Under the pieces are notes generated by a model. The model was not told the origin of the DNA. It saw only the letters and a list, made by a program, of their open reading frames with translations, and did no database searches. Below, one piece after another: positions 16,689-24,848 of a stretch of 49,866 bases of DNA (within the stretch, counting starts at the first letter, position 1; every line of letters begins with the position of its first letter). This stretch comes from Armatimonadetes bacterium 55-13. GTDB taxonomy: Bacteria; Armatimonadota; Fimbriimonadia; Fimbriimonadales; Fimbriimonadaceae. Location: contig MKRX01000027.1 of the NCBI GenBank assembly GCA_001898035.1, positions 137,147 through 187,012 on the forward strand, given 5' to 3'. Made by a program: the position numbers and the translations under genes.

Positions 16689-17408
16689 CTAAAGGTTGCG
16701 GATGGCTTGCTTGAAAATTTCAATGACTCGAGGACCAATTCGGCTCATAACCTCACCAACGATCGCATGTTCGACTTCACCTCCGAGGCCCTCTCCCATA
16801 TTCGTGACGATCGCGAGGAGTCCGTATTCGATTCCTGCTTCCTTCATCAGAACGGCTTCGCTGGACGCGGTCATTCCGACGAGGTCACCCATCTTTTGCA
16901 GAATCTGAATTTCATGAGGCGTCTCAAAACGAGGACCGTTCAGACCCACATAGACTCCTTCGGTATGAAGGTTTATTCCCAGTTGCTTAGCCGCGGCCAG
17001 AAGAGATTGTCGGGCGGCAGGCCCGAATGGTTTGGGGAATGGCGTATGGGTTACGGAGTGGTCAAACAAGGTGAGGTTTCGACCTGTCAGATCCAGGAAG
17101 TCGGAGCAGACGACCAATTGTCCCACCTGGTAGTTTTCTTTGAGGGAGCCGACGGCGGCAGAGGCGAAACAGGCCCGTGCCCCGAGGTACTTCAGGGCGA
17201 GAGACATCGCTTTATAATTCACTTTATGGGGCGGAACGGAGTGCCCAGCGGAATGGCGGCTCAAGAGAAAGATGGTCTTTCTTTCCAATTCAATAATCTT
17301 TCCGCGCACCAATCCTTCTGGTGTGGGGATGTGAACCCCAACTCCTGGCTCGTTCGAGAGAATCGATCCAATTCCCGTGCCGCCGATTAGTCCCGCATCA
17401 ACCTTCAT
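16689..17408 (-). CDS. MTAP/PNP-family nucleoside phosphorylase
   Basis: 239 residues. GGTGIGS phosphate loop at the start, RHSAGHSVPPHKVNY, AAVGSL, GPRFETPHE and VGMTASSEAVLMKEAGIEY define the methylthioadenosine phosphorylase / purine nucleoside phosphorylase family, which cleaves nucleosides with phosphate. The base-contacting residue near the end is Asn (VTNMGE) rather than the Asp typical of adenine-specific MTAPs, which hints at a 6-oxopurine substrate (inosine, guanosine or methylthioinosine). A TATAAT ends 8 bases before the ATG. It diverges from the CBS gene with a 39-base shared promoter region. Confidence 0.88.
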   Translation of the reverse strand: MKVDAGLIGGTGIGSILSNEPGVGVHIPTPEGLVRGKIIELERKTIFLLSRHSAGHSVPPHKVNYKAMSLALKYLGARACFASAAVGSLKENYQVGQLVVCSDFLDLTGRNLTLFDHSVTHTPFPKPFGPAARQSLLAAAKQLGINLHTEGVYVGLNGPRFETPHEIQILQKMGDLVGMTASSEAVLMKEAGIEYGLLAIVTNMGEGLGGEVEHAIVGEVMSRIGPRVIEIFKQAIRNL

Positions 17409-17416
17409 TGGCTACG

Positions 17417-17422
17417 ATTATA
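17417..17422 (-). promoter_or_regulatory. -10 hexamer TATAAT of the nucleoside phosphorylase gene
   Basis: 8 bases before the ATG on the reverse strand; no ribosome site. Predicts a leaderless or nearly leaderless mRNA. Confidence 0.55.
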
Positions 17423-17435
17423 GAAGTTTGCCAAG

Positions 17436-17441
17436 TAAACT
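17436..17441 (+). promoter_or_regulatory. -10 hexamer TAAACT of the CBS-protein gene
   Basis: 6 bases before the ATG at 17448, identical in sequence and spacing to the site before panB. Confidence 0.55.
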
Positions 17442-17447
17442 CGGCGA

Positions 17448-17849
17448 ATGATTCTTCGTGAGGTGTTGCACGCCCACATTCCGACCCTCACTCTTGACAG
17501 CACCGTTCGGGACGCGGTGGACAAGATGGACATTTATCAGTTTCCAGCCCTGGTAGTTGTCAACGAAGAAACTACGCCGATAGGAGTTGTTACTGAAGGC
17601 GATCTGTGTCGTGTGGTATCGACTCGCGATAACTTGATGAGCATAGCGAACGAACCGGCTTACGTCCATTCAAGCAAGGATCCGACAACTGCCTCTCCCG
17701 ATATGGAGATAGGCGAAGCATTCCATCTGATGCTTAGTTCGGGTCTAACGATACTTCCTGTGGTGCAAGATTTTCGACTTTACGGCGTCGTGTTGCGGGT
17801 GGACTTAATGCAAGCCATGTTTGTCGACTGTGAGCCATCAACGGAGTAA
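17448..17849 (+). CDS. CBS-domain protein
   Basis: 133 residues consisting of two CBS repeats: residues about 1-60 (ILREVLHAHIPTLTLDSTVRDAVDKM ... PIGVVTEGDLCRVV) and 70-130 (ATTASPDMEIGEAFHLMLSSGLTILPVVQ ... GVVLRVDLM). Stand-alone CBS pairs usually bind adenine nucleotides and regulate a partner. No partner is evident; bcp follows after 18 bases. It diverges from the nucleoside phosphorylase gene, so a purine link is possible but speculative. Confidence 0.88.
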   Translation: MILREVLHAHIPTLTLDSTVRDAVDKMDIYQFPALVVVNEETTPIGVVTEGDLCRVVSTRDNLMSIANEPAYVHSSKDPTTASPDMEIGEAFHLMLSSGLTILPVVQDFRLYGVVLRVDLMQAMFVDCEPSTE

Positions 17850-17867
17850 GAGTAGTAGATAAATAAG

Positions 17868-18314
17868 ATGTTAAACGAAGGCGATAAATTTCCTGATTTC
17901 GAACTGCTCGATCAAGATGGCGAAAGGCATTCCTTGGGTGAGTTGTTGAAGGATCGATTGATTGTTTACTTTTATCCCAAGGATGACACCAGTGGTTGTA
18001 CAGCGGAAGCATGCGGATTCCGAGATATGTTGCCCAACTTCAAGGGCGCGCAGGTGATCGGTATCAGTCCCGATGCCCCGAAATCTCATCGAAAGTTTGT
18101 GGACAAGTACGGTCTGAATTTTACGCTTTTAGCGGACGTGGACCATCAACTTGCTGAGAAGTGCGGTATTTGGGTTGAGAAGTCGATGTATGGCCGCAAG
18201 TATATGGGAGTTGAGCGCACCACGTTTCTCCTCGATAGCTCGGGTGTCATAACCAAGATTTGGAGAAAGGTAAAACCGGACGGGCATGCGGAAGAGGTCC
18301 AATCTGCCCTCTGA
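17868..18314 (+). CDS. bcp: Thioredoxin-dependent peroxiredoxin, Bcp/PrxQ type
   Basis: 148 residues. It reduces peroxides. The active site is YFYPKDDTSGCTAEACGFRD with the peroxidatic Cys and, five residues on, the resolving Cys typical of PrxQ/Bcp. VERTTFLLDSSGVI and the C-terminal helix complete the fold. It is cytoplasmic with no signal peptide. It starts 18 bases after the CBS gene. A TAGATA hexamer 6 bases before the ATG is a weak -10 candidate. Confidence 0.95.
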   Translation: MLNEGDKFPDFELLDQDGERHSLGELLKDRLIVYFYPKDDTSGCTAEACGFRDMLPNFKGAQVIGISPDAPKSHRKFVDKYGLNFTLLADVDHQLAEKCGIWVEKSMYGRKYMGVERTTFLLDSSGVITKIWRKVKPDGHAEEVQSAL

Positions 18315-18325
18315 ATACCTGGCGG

Positions 18326-18331
18326 TAAACT
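18326..18331 (+). promoter_or_regulatory. -10 hexamer TAAACT of panBC
   Basis: 6 bases before the panB ATG, with no Shine-Dalgarno between. Confidence 0.55.
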
Positions 18332-18337
18332 GCCGCC

Positions 18338-19123
18338 ATGTCAGAAAAAGTGACAGCGCCTAGACTCAGGTCATTGAAGGCCAAGGGCGAAAAGATCGTT
18401 TGCATTACCGCATACGATGTATTCTTCGGAAGAATCGCGGACGAAGCTGGCGCAGATGTAGTGCTTGTTGGAGACTCCCTGGGCAATGTTGTCCTAGGAT
18501 ATCCCACCACCGTCTTCGTAACTCTTGATGAAATTTTGCATCATGTTCGGGCGGTCCGGCGTGGAGTTTCCAGGGCTTTGCTCGTCGCAGATATGCCATT
18601 GGGTTCGTACGGGGGTTCTATTGCTCAGGCGGTAGAAACAGCAACTGCATTAGTAAAAGCGGGTGCGGAAGCAGTAAAGCTGGAAGGAGAATATTCTGAA
18701 GAAATCCGAGCCATCACCAAGATGGGAATACCAGTTATGGGTCACTTAGGAATGACTCCACAATCGGTTAACAACTTTGGTGGGTTTAAGGTTCAAGGCA
18801 AGGGAAGTTCGGGCGAAGCAATTCTTCAATCGGCAAAAAGTATCGAGCAGGCTGGAGTATTTTCCATTGTTTTAGAACTTATTCCAAAAGCACTGTCAGC
18901 CCAGATCACGAATGGCGTTTCCATTCCTACCATCGGCATTGGGGCAGGGGCCGAATGTGACGGACAAGTGCAGGTGATGCACGACTTGCTCGGATTCTCC
19001 GATGAGACTTTTAGACACTCGAAGAGATACATGGACGGTCAAAGTGCCGTTCTGGAAAGCATGCGAACCTATGCTCGTGAGGTACGGAGGGGTAGTTTCC
19101 CTAGCGAGGAAAATAGCTTTTGA
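18338..19123 (+). CDS. panB: 3-methyl-2-oxobutanoate hydroxymethyltransferase (PanB)
   Basis: 261 residues, normal size. First step of pantothenate synthesis, adding a hydroxymethyl group from methylene-tetrahydrofolate to ketoisovalerate. Motifs: ITAYDVFFGRIADEAGADVV, VGDSLGNVVLGY, ADMPLGSYGG, KLEGE, GHLGMTPQSVN and the GIGAGAECDGQVQVMHDLLG metal and substrate loop. The panC start overlaps its stop by 4 bases. Confidence 0.97.
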   Translation: MSEKVTAPRLRSLKAKGEKIVCITAYDVFFGRIADEAGADVVLVGDSLGNVVLGYPTTVFVTLDEILHHVRAVRRGVSRALLVADMPLGSYGGSIAQAVETATALVKAGAEAVKLEGEYSEEIRAITKMGIPVMGHLGMTPQSVNNFGGFKVQGKGSSGEAILQSAKSIEQAGVFSIVLELIPKALSAQITNGVSIPTIGIGAGAECDGQVQVMHDLLGFSDETFRHSKRYMDGQSAVLESMRTYAREVRRGSFPSEENSF

Positions 19124-19935
19124 AAATTCTTAGGAGGGTTTCCGATCTAAGGGGGGTCATATCCGAGAATCGTGGATTTGTGCCTACCATGGGAGCCCTT
19201 CACGAGGGCCATCTTGCCCTCGTTCAAAGGTCGGTTGAAGAGTGCGATATCACGATCGTTTCTTTGTTCGTTAACCCAACTCAGTTTGGGCCCAACGAGG
19301 ACTTTGAACGATATCCTCGGGATGAAAGACGAGATGCTGAACTAGTTGAGAGCGTTGGCGCCGACATTTTGTTTGCCCCGACGGTTGATGAAATTTATCC
19401 GAGAGAACTCGGTACGAGCATTCATGTCCCAGAAGTGACCGAACTCTGGGAAGGCGCCGTGCGGCCCGGACACTTTAATGGGGTCGCCACGGTAGTTGCA
19501 AAACTCTTCAATATTGTGCGTCCGAATCGTGCCTATTTCGGACAAAAAGACTTTCAACAGTGTGCGGTTATTAAGAGGATGGTGGAGGATCTCAATATGG
19601 AGATTAAGCTCTCATTTGAGCCTACGGTCCGAGAAAAAGATGGTTTGGCTCTATCATCTCGCAATCGATATCTATCTGCTGACGAGAGATCGGTAGCACC
19701 AACTATCTATCAACAGCTAAAAGAGCAACGCCTCCAAATCATTGAGGGAATGACACCGTCGAGTTGTTGCGAGAATGCAATCAGGCGGCTATCCGAGGTT
19801 GGATTTATCGTGGATTATTTTGCTTACGTCGACAACGCGACGCTTAGACCATTAGACGTCCTGGCGGATTCATCCAGCCTTATTTGTGCGGCAAAAATCG
19901 GGAAAACTCGTCTGATCGACAATATTCAAATTTGA
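19120..19935 (+). CDS. panC: Pantothenate synthetase (PanC)
   Basis: 271 residues. It joins pantoate and beta-alanine using ATP. The HIGH-type ATP motif PTMGALHEGHLALV, VNPTQFGPNEDFERYPR, RPGHFNGVATVVAKLF, YFGQKDFQQ and the REKDGLALSSRNRYL loop are intact. It begins with TTG at 19120, overlapping the panB stop (TTGA), so it is made by coupled translation. Slightly shorter than the usual 280 residues. Confidence 0.97.
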   Translation: MKILRRVSDLRGVISENRGFVPTMGALHEGHLALVQRSVEECDITIVSLFVNPTQFGPNEDFERYPRDERRDAELVESVGADILFAPTVDEIYPRELGTSIHVPEVTELWEGAVRPGHFNGVATVVAKLFNIVRPNRAYFGQKDFQQCAVIKRMVEDLNMEIKLSFEPTVREKDGLALSSRNRYLSADERSVAPTIYQQLKEQRLQIIEGMTPSSCCENAIRRLSEVGFIVDYFAYVDNATLRPLDVLADSSSLICAAKIGKTRLIDNIQI

Positions 19936-19997
19936 TAGTTGATTTGAGGCTCTTTGACGATGCGAATCGTATTAGTGTATAGTTATCAAGTTATTCG

Positions 19998-20408
19998 GTG
20001 CTGAAAATGAAAACTGTACAAAGTGTAAAGAACTCCCTAAAATTCAAGGCGCAACCAAAGTCTGGAATTCTTTCGATCAAGATTGGAGTGAAAAAGTATT
20101 CTGTGCCCGTTGAGGCGCGAATGCTGAGCAACGGCGAATACCTGTTTCTCTCGTTTCCTGCATCTTCCGAACTGTATAAGATCGAAAATAAGGAGTTGAC
20201 CGCCCTGCCAAGTAGCGCCGACGCCTCTGACGCCCACGCGGCTTTGACGCCAAAGCGACGGCGTGGACGCCGCCGATCTTCACCGGTGGAGATGCCTGCT
20301 GAACTTGAGGCCGCGCTCAAAGCAATTCCGAGCGGATTCAAGCTTGGTTATACTGCTGATGGCTCGCTGAAACTGGTTAAGACGCGAACACGCCGAAAGA
20401 AGGCCTAG
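19998..20408 (+). CDS. Small basic protein with an AT-hook-like segment, unknown function
   Basis: 136 residues, family not recognised. An N-terminal beta-rich part of about 60 residues (SGILSIKIGVKKYSVPVEAR, NGEYLFLSFPASSELYKIE), a disordered Ala/Ser linker, a KRRRGRRRSS stretch resembling an AT hook, a short globular part (PAELEAALKAIPSGFKLGY) and a basic tail (TRTRRKKA). It may bind nucleic acid. GTG at 19998 or ATG at 20007; a TATAGT at 19977-19982 is a likely -10. It sits between panC and tRNA-Thr. Confidence 0.75.
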   Translation: MLKMKTVQSVKNSLKFKAQPKSGILSIKIGVKKYSVPVEARMLSNGEYLFLSFPASSELYKIENKELTALPSSADASDAHAALTPKRRRGRRRSSPVEMPAELEAALKAIPSGFKLGYTADGSLKLVKTRTRRKKA

Positions 20409-20458
20409 TAAGGCTATCAAAGTTGAGTTCCGGTGCGCCAAAATAGGGACCGGAAAAG

Positions 20459-20533
20459 GCCGACGTAGCTCAGTGGTAGAGCGGCTGTTTTGTAAACAGC
20501 GGGTCGCGGGTTCGAATCCTGTCGTCGGCTCCA
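20459..20533 (+). tRNA. tRNA-Thr (anticodon TGT)
   Basis: 75 bases with encoded CCA. Acceptor GCCGACG/CGTCGGC is perfect; the anticodon stem GCTGT/ACAGC encloses TTTGTAA, giving TGT; the T loop is TTCGAAT. Confidence 0.96.
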
Positions 20534-20543
20534 GATCAGACGT

Positions 20544-21149
20544 CTATGATTCTTCGCGGAGAAGGCTTAGGACGCTCTTTGTTTTTCCCTCAATGCCTAC
20601 TTCTGGCACGCTTCGCACTTCAAAAGCCAGAGTTCGATCGCCGATTGCGATGACGGCATGACATGAGTTCGGGCCTCCATCCTCGATGATTCGCTGAAGA
20701 TGAGTTTTCAACTCGGAACGGAGAACCTCCTCCAGTTCAACTGCTTCCTTGGGCTCATCGCCGTGTGTCAGCCTTGCCCGGAATGCGGGATTGGAATAGA
20801 CGATATTTTGTTCCAAGTCGGTACGGATAATTGGATCGGGAATGACCGAAAGCAAGTCATCGACTCGAGTAAGGTGCTCTTTTACATCGTAAAGTTCGCC
20901 CAGGTGAGAAACGATGTCTAACCCGGCGCTTTGCGCCATTTGATAGCGAACCATCTTAGCAATGATTGCGCCCCTCGTTGGTGCGTCAACCTTGGCTCTT
21001 ATCCTGTTCCAATAAGTGGAGACGGTGCCAAAGTGGATCCCGAGATGGGCTGAAATCTCTTTATCGCTTAGCCCTGTTGACGCAAGCTCCAATATTTGGA
21101 GCTCTCGCGGTGTCAGTTTTTCTATCAATTCAACATCCTTGTCAGGCAA
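20544..21149 (-). CDS. LuxR-type HTH regulator with C-terminal PAS-like domain
   Basis: 201 residues. The LuxR/GerE helix-turn-helix is at the N-terminus (LTPRELQILELASTGLSDKEISAHLGI, residues about 12-65), followed by a PAS-like sensor (VDDLLSVIPDPIIRTDLEQNIVYSNPAFR, residues about 95-190). In most LuxR-type regulators the HTH is C-terminal, so the order is reversed. There is no phospho-acceptor receiver. It ends 11 bases from tRNA-Thr. Targets are unknown; the upstream 480-base gap separates it from the divergent kinase gene. Confidence 0.85.
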   Translation of the reverse strand: MPDKDVELIEKLTPRELQILELASTGLSDKEISAHLGIHFGTVSTYWNRIRAKVDAPTRGAIIAKMVRYQMAQSAGLDIVSHLGELYDVKEHLTRVDDLLSVIPDPIIRTDLEQNIVYSNPAFRARLTHGDEPKEAVELEEVLRSELKTHLQRIIEDGGPNSCHAVIAIGDRTLAFEVRSVPEVGIEGKTKSVLSLLREES

Positions 21150-21632
21150 TGTAAATCTCGTTGTCCCAGAACGAGTCTTTGCTTCGCTACCTTATCGTCT
21201 TCACGCTTTAGCTCTCCTACTCTCAAAAGCGCGTCAATATCGGCACAGCAAAGTCTCTTTTAGCCTCACTATACAAGTGCAATGATAATTCATGTCCTTT
21301 GAAAATGTTTCTGAAGATAGGCAACTTTAGAAAAATATGGTAATTCGTTAGGTGAAAGACTATGTAGAATTGTTCATCTATTATTAAGATTTCTAATTCG
21401 CTTTATTTGAATAGATAGTATTTCTGTTTTCCGCTTAAATGACGTTGGTTTTTGTCGTCCCCAGCAGAATTAGTATTCTAATGATTCAAAAAACTCAGGT
21501 CGGTTTGATTGGAATATTCGTTTCCTTGACCGTGGAACGCGTCGGTAAGCGAGCCGATCAATTTGCTTAGGAATTACCCTAGCCTGTGGTTGCCGTCAAA
21601 TTCACTAGAGGATTAAAGTCATGTCCCGTTGA
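21150..21632. other. AT-rich 483-base divergent intergenic region
   Basis: Between the LuxR-PAS gene and the GAF kinase gene. It is more AT-rich than its surroundings, particularly 21285-21440, and probably holds divergent promoters. A 29-codon open frame from ATG 21481 has no ribosome site. Nothing else is recognisable. Confidence 0.5.
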
Positions 21633-23189
21633 TTGCTCGCCGAGTTTGGGCGCATAAGATTCAAATTTGAACTCAGTTGTCGCATTGCATTTGCCGATAT
21701 TTCTGATGTGGCGCATAGAGTTGGTCGAAAGGAAACTCAGTTCATTGCAAGTCTGTTCGAAGTTCCGAGGGAGTTCGAGCAAGCCTCTTTGGATGAGTTT
21801 CTGAAGGGCATCGTGCACCGTAGCGCGGAGTGGTTTGGCGCAACCACGGTTTCACTGTTCTTGCGAGAGGGATGTCGAAACATCCTTCATCTGGCGGCTA
21901 CTAGCGGCAGTGCCTCAACAATTCCAAAACAGGCTCAGATTGTCATCGGAGAGGGAATAGGGGGTATCGCGGCAGAAGACGGCGCTCCTGTTTTAATCAA
22001 TGAGGTTTCTGGTACTGAAGAAACTCGCGGAAAGAAGCTTGTCAGTTCGATGGTTGTCCCGCTAATTTCTTCGAGCGCCGGGTGCGTTGGGGTACTCAAT
22101 CTTTCCCGGAAGGTTGGACTCGAGCGCTTTTCCCATGCCGATCTCAAGCTTGCACGCAGCGTGGCCAGCCATATGGCTTTAGCGATCGAAAATGCCCGGT
22201 TGGTGGCGAATTTAAGAGCGGCAATCGATCAAGCCGAGTCTGAGCGAGCAAAGTTTCGGGGCATCTTTGAGGGCCTTGGATTAGCCGCTTTTCTCTTAAA
22301 TGCCTTAGGGGACATCGTTGAGGCCAACGATCGAGCAAAGGAAGAGATCGATCTTCCGTTGGAAAGGCTGAGAGAAGAGTTTGATCGGAGAGGAATTTCT
22401 GATCGAAGCTCTCTCGAATTCGTTGATGAGCAATCGGGGCGAAGTTGGCACGCCGTTCTCAGCCCACATCCAGGTGGAATGGCCACCGTTGTTCTGGAAG
22501 AAACAACGGAAAGGGAGCAACACCGGCGTGAGATGGATCGCCTGAATCGACTGGCGGAGATCGGACAAATGACAGCGGCAATCGCTCATGAGATCCGGAA
22601 TCCGCTGACTGGGATTCGGAGTGCAGCACAGATGATTGTTCAAGTTCCCGAATCGACGGAAGAGTTCGCCAGCATCATCGAGCACGAGGCAATCAAGCTA
22701 AGCGAACTTTGCAATGAATTCTTGAGTTTTGCAAAGCCGCTTGAGCTCAGGCTACGTTCCATCAATTTTGGAGAGCTTATTTCTCGAGTTGCAAAGCTGA
22801 TGGAGCCCCAGTTTTCGGCAAAGGGAGTTCTTCTCTCCGTTGAGATTGACGTCAACCTGCCGACTATTGATGGAGACCCTCCCCGCTGGGAGCAGGTCTT
22901 GCAGAACCTTATGTTGAATGCGTTGGAGGCCTCGGAAGCGGGAGGGCAAGTAAGAATTGGTGCTTCTCCACTTGGATTTTGGGTTGAAGACGCGGGATGC
23001 GGCATGGAGGAGACCCAGGTAGCTCGCCTCTTTACGCCATTTTTCACGACGAAGGCTAAGGGGACGGGACTAGGATTGAGCACGGTCAAGAAGATCGTTG
23101 ATGCTCACGGCGCTTCTATTACCGTGCATTCAAACACGGGAAAGGGGACGCGATTTGAAGTGAGTTTTGGAGTGAGAAGAGCTGCTTAA
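21633..23189 (+). CDS. GAF-domain sensor histidine kinase (NtrB-like)
   Basis: 518 residues from a TTG; the true start may be internal since the first 40 residues look unlike a domain. A GAF domain (about 45-200, ending SHMALAIENARL), a PAS-like linker, then a kinase core with H-box IAHEIRNPLTGI (His about 319), N-box NLMLNALEA, G1 VEDAGCGM and G2 GTGLGLSTVKKIV. No transmembrane helix, so it is cytoplasmic. The stop shares one base with the ATG of the response-regulator gene, so the two are a two-component pair. Confidence 0.92.
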   Translation: MLAEFGRIRFKFELSCRIAFADISDVAHRVGRKETQFIASLFEVPREFEQASLDEFLKGIVHRSAEWFGATTVSLFLREGCRNILHLAATSGSASTIPKQAQIVIGEGIGGIAAEDGAPVLINEVSGTEETRGKKLVSSMVVPLISSSAGCVGVLNLSRKVGLERFSHADLKLARSVASHMALAIENARLVANLRAAIDQAESERAKFRGIFEGLGLAAFLLNALGDIVEANDRAKEEIDLPLERLREEFDRRGISDRSSLEFVDEQSGRSWHAVLSPHPGGMATVVLEETTEREQHRREMDRLNRLAEIGQMTAAIAHEIRNPLTGIRSAAQMIVQVPESTEEFASIIEHEAIKLSELCNEFLSFAKPLELRLRSINFGELISRVAKLMEPQFSAKGVLLSVEIDVNLPTIDGDPPRWEQVLQNLMLNALEASEAGGQVRIGASPLGFWVEDAGCGMEETQVARLFTPFFTTKAKGTGLGLSTVKKIVDAHGASITVHSNTGKGTRFEVSFGVRRAA

Positions 23190-24367
23190 TGGTTAAGAAA
23201 CATCTTTTGCTTGTCGATGACGAACCAAACATACGCCGCATTCTTCAAGTTGCGTTTGAGAAGGTTGGGTTTCATGTCAGCGTGGCTGAAAACGGCCAAG
23301 AAGCGATCGAAATTTTCGGGGAGAGGCAACCTGATTGCGTCCTTACCGACGTGACGATGCCGGGCATGACTGGATACGAGTTACTACGTGAAGTCAAATC
23401 ACAAAGTGATGTGCCGGTCGTTATCATGACGGCATTCGGCACCATTCCTCAGGCCGTACAAGCCATTCGAGATGGGGCTTTCGAGTATGTTACAAAGCCT
23501 TTCGACCTGGACCAACTTAAGAAAGTTGTGGCCTCGGCAATGGAGTCGGAATCGGCTCCGAAAGCAAAACAAGGCTTAAAGAAGGCAAAGGCTGCAACCC
23601 ATCAAAACTGGATTGCCGAATCTCCGGCCATGAAAGAAGTTTTTGAGACGGTGGAGCAGGTAGCGGATTCCCGGGCCACCGTTTTGATTACCGGCGAGAG
23701 CGGCGTAGGGAAGGAGGTTGTATCCAAGTCTCTCCATACGCTGTCTCAACGTGCCAACCAGTCCTTTGTGGCCGTAAGCTGTGCCGCTTTGCCTGAAACT
23801 CTGCTGGAGAGCGAACTTTTCGGATATGAGAAAGGGGCGTTCACCGGGGCCACTGGCAGCAAGATGGGCCGGTTTGAGATGGCGCATCAAGGCACGCTCT
23901 TTCTGGACGAGATAGGCGAGATACCGATGTCCGTTCAGGTCAAGCTCCTTCGAGTACTTCAAGAACGCGAGTTCGAAAAACTCGGGGCCAACAAGCCCAC
24001 GAAGGTTGATGTTCGACTCGTAACCGCGACGAATCGAGATCTTAAACAGGCAGTGGAAGAAGGAATTTTCAGGCTCGATTTGCTGTATCGACTTCAAGTC
24101 GTCGAACTTCATATTCCGGCCTTGAGAGAGCGCCTGGAGGATATCGTTCCGCTGGCCAATCACTTTCTCGCCAAGTATGCAAGGGAGAACGGTCGTGCTC
24201 CTCTGATTGTGTCCGATGAGGTAAGAGACGCACTTCATCAATATTCTTGGCCCGGAAATGTTAGGGAACTCGAGAATGTAATGGAGCGGGCCACGGTTGT
24301 TTCTGGTCCGAGCGATGACTACTTGACCATAAAGCTGCTCCCGTCCTCCCTCAAAAAAGTTGCGTAG
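23189..24367 (+). CDS. NtrC-family sigma-54 activator lacking the C-terminal DNA-binding domain
   Basis: 392 residues. Receiver domain (1-120) with DDE, the phospho-acceptor Asp54 (LTDVTMPG) and KPF; linker; AAA+ domain with Walker A GESGVGKE, the sigma-54-contacting GAFTGA loop, Walker B TLFLDEIGEI, and WPGNVRELENVMERA. The protein ends about 20 residues after that, where NtrC relatives carry a Fis-type helix-turn-helix of 50-80 residues. It may act from solution, like FleT- or FlgR-type activators without DNA binding, or the domain is missing through a late stop. Paired with the upstream kinase. Confidence 0.93.
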   Translation: MVKKHLLLVDDEPNIRRILQVAFEKVGFHVSVAENGQEAIEIFGERQPDCVLTDVTMPGMTGYELLREVKSQSDVPVVIMTAFGTIPQAVQAIRDGAFEYVTKPFDLDQLKKVVASAMESESAPKAKQGLKKAKAATHQNWIAESPAMKEVFETVEQVADSRATVLITGESGVGKEVVSKSLHTLSQRANQSFVAVSCAALPETLLESELFGYEKGAFTGATGSKMGRFEMAHQGTLFLDEIGEIPMSVQVKLLRVLQEREFEKLGANKPTKVDVRLVTATNRDLKQAVEEGIFRLDLLYRLQVVELHIPALRERLEDIVPLANHFLAKYARENGRAPLIVSDEVRDALHQYSWPGNVRELENVMERATVVSGPSDDYLTIKLLPSSLKKVA

Positions 24368-24576
24368 GATGAATTCGCAACTCTAAGAGGGATGGGTAGT
24401 AGGACTCATACTCGAGTTCTTAAAGCCTAATTTTGCGCCGGATAGAGCAAGAAGTCTCTGACCGAGTTATGAGCAATTAACTAACGGTTAAATACCCAGG
24501 ACCATAACAAATCGTTCGGTATCATTTAGCCATAGGATCAACGTTGACCTTCGCGCGACAAAGAGACTGTCCGCCC

Positions 24577-24595
24577 CGCGCACGGGATGTGCGCG
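24577..24595 (+). promoter_or_regulatory. 5' hairpin just before the ribosome site of a small gene
   Basis: CGCGCAC with GTGCGCG around a 5-base loop, ending 11 bases before GGAGGT (24607-24612). It may stabilise the transcript or control translation. Confidence 0.45.
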
Positions 24596-24619
24596 ACAGA
24601 CATTTTGGAGGTCACCCAA

Positions 24620-24808
24620 GTGATTAACACCGTCCGAGTTTGGGCTCGAAAGCCTTCGCGAGTGTCTGATACTTCAGTTTATCGCGAAGCAAAGCAGAAG
24701 AAAGAAGGAAGTGCCAAGGTCCGACCGAGCTTCTTCCAAGGTTTCTTCAAGATGTTGGAGTTTCAGGCCGACTTGGTGCTGAAAAACATCGACCAAGAAA
24801 CGAAGTAA
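24620..24808 (+). CDS. Small basic protein, 62 residues, unknown
   Basis: Not a recognised family. GTG start at 24620 with a very good GGAGGT site 7 bases upstream and a strong 14-bp hairpin 7 bases after the stop, which together argue for a real gene. The protein is basic (WARKPSR, REAKQKKEGSAKVRPS) and ends in an amphipathic helix (FFQGFFKMLEFQADLVLKNI). It could bind RNA or the ribosome; this is a guess. An upstream ATG at 24587 lies inside the 5' hairpin and is less likely. Confidence 0.65.
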   Translation: MINTVRVWARKPSRVSDTSVYREAKQKKEGSAKVRPSFFQGFFKMLEFQADLVLKNIDQETK

Positions 24809-24815
24809 TAACCCG

Positions 24816-24848
24816 GGGGTCTCGTTTGCGAATGGCAAGCGAGACCCC
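24816..24848 (+). terminator. Strong hairpin after the small gene
   Basis: 14-bp stem (24816-24829 with 24835-24848, one G-T pair) and 5-base loop; only a weak T tail. The next 250 bases to the sigma gene show nothing else. Confidence 0.65.

Noticed and set aside
16707-17390. Forward open frame of 227 codons
   Set aside because: Entirely antisense to the nucleoside phosphorylase gene, which has complete family motifs.
21481-21570. 29-codon frame before the GAF kinase
   Set aside because: No ribosome site and no following hairpin; cannot be told from chance.
21570-21632. Sigma-54 promoter before the kinase/NtrC-like pair
   Set aside because: I looked for TGGC-N-TTGC with proper spacing and found no acceptable match.
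23576-24241. Reverse open frame of 221 codons
   Set aside because: Antisense to the NtrC-like gene; no motif.
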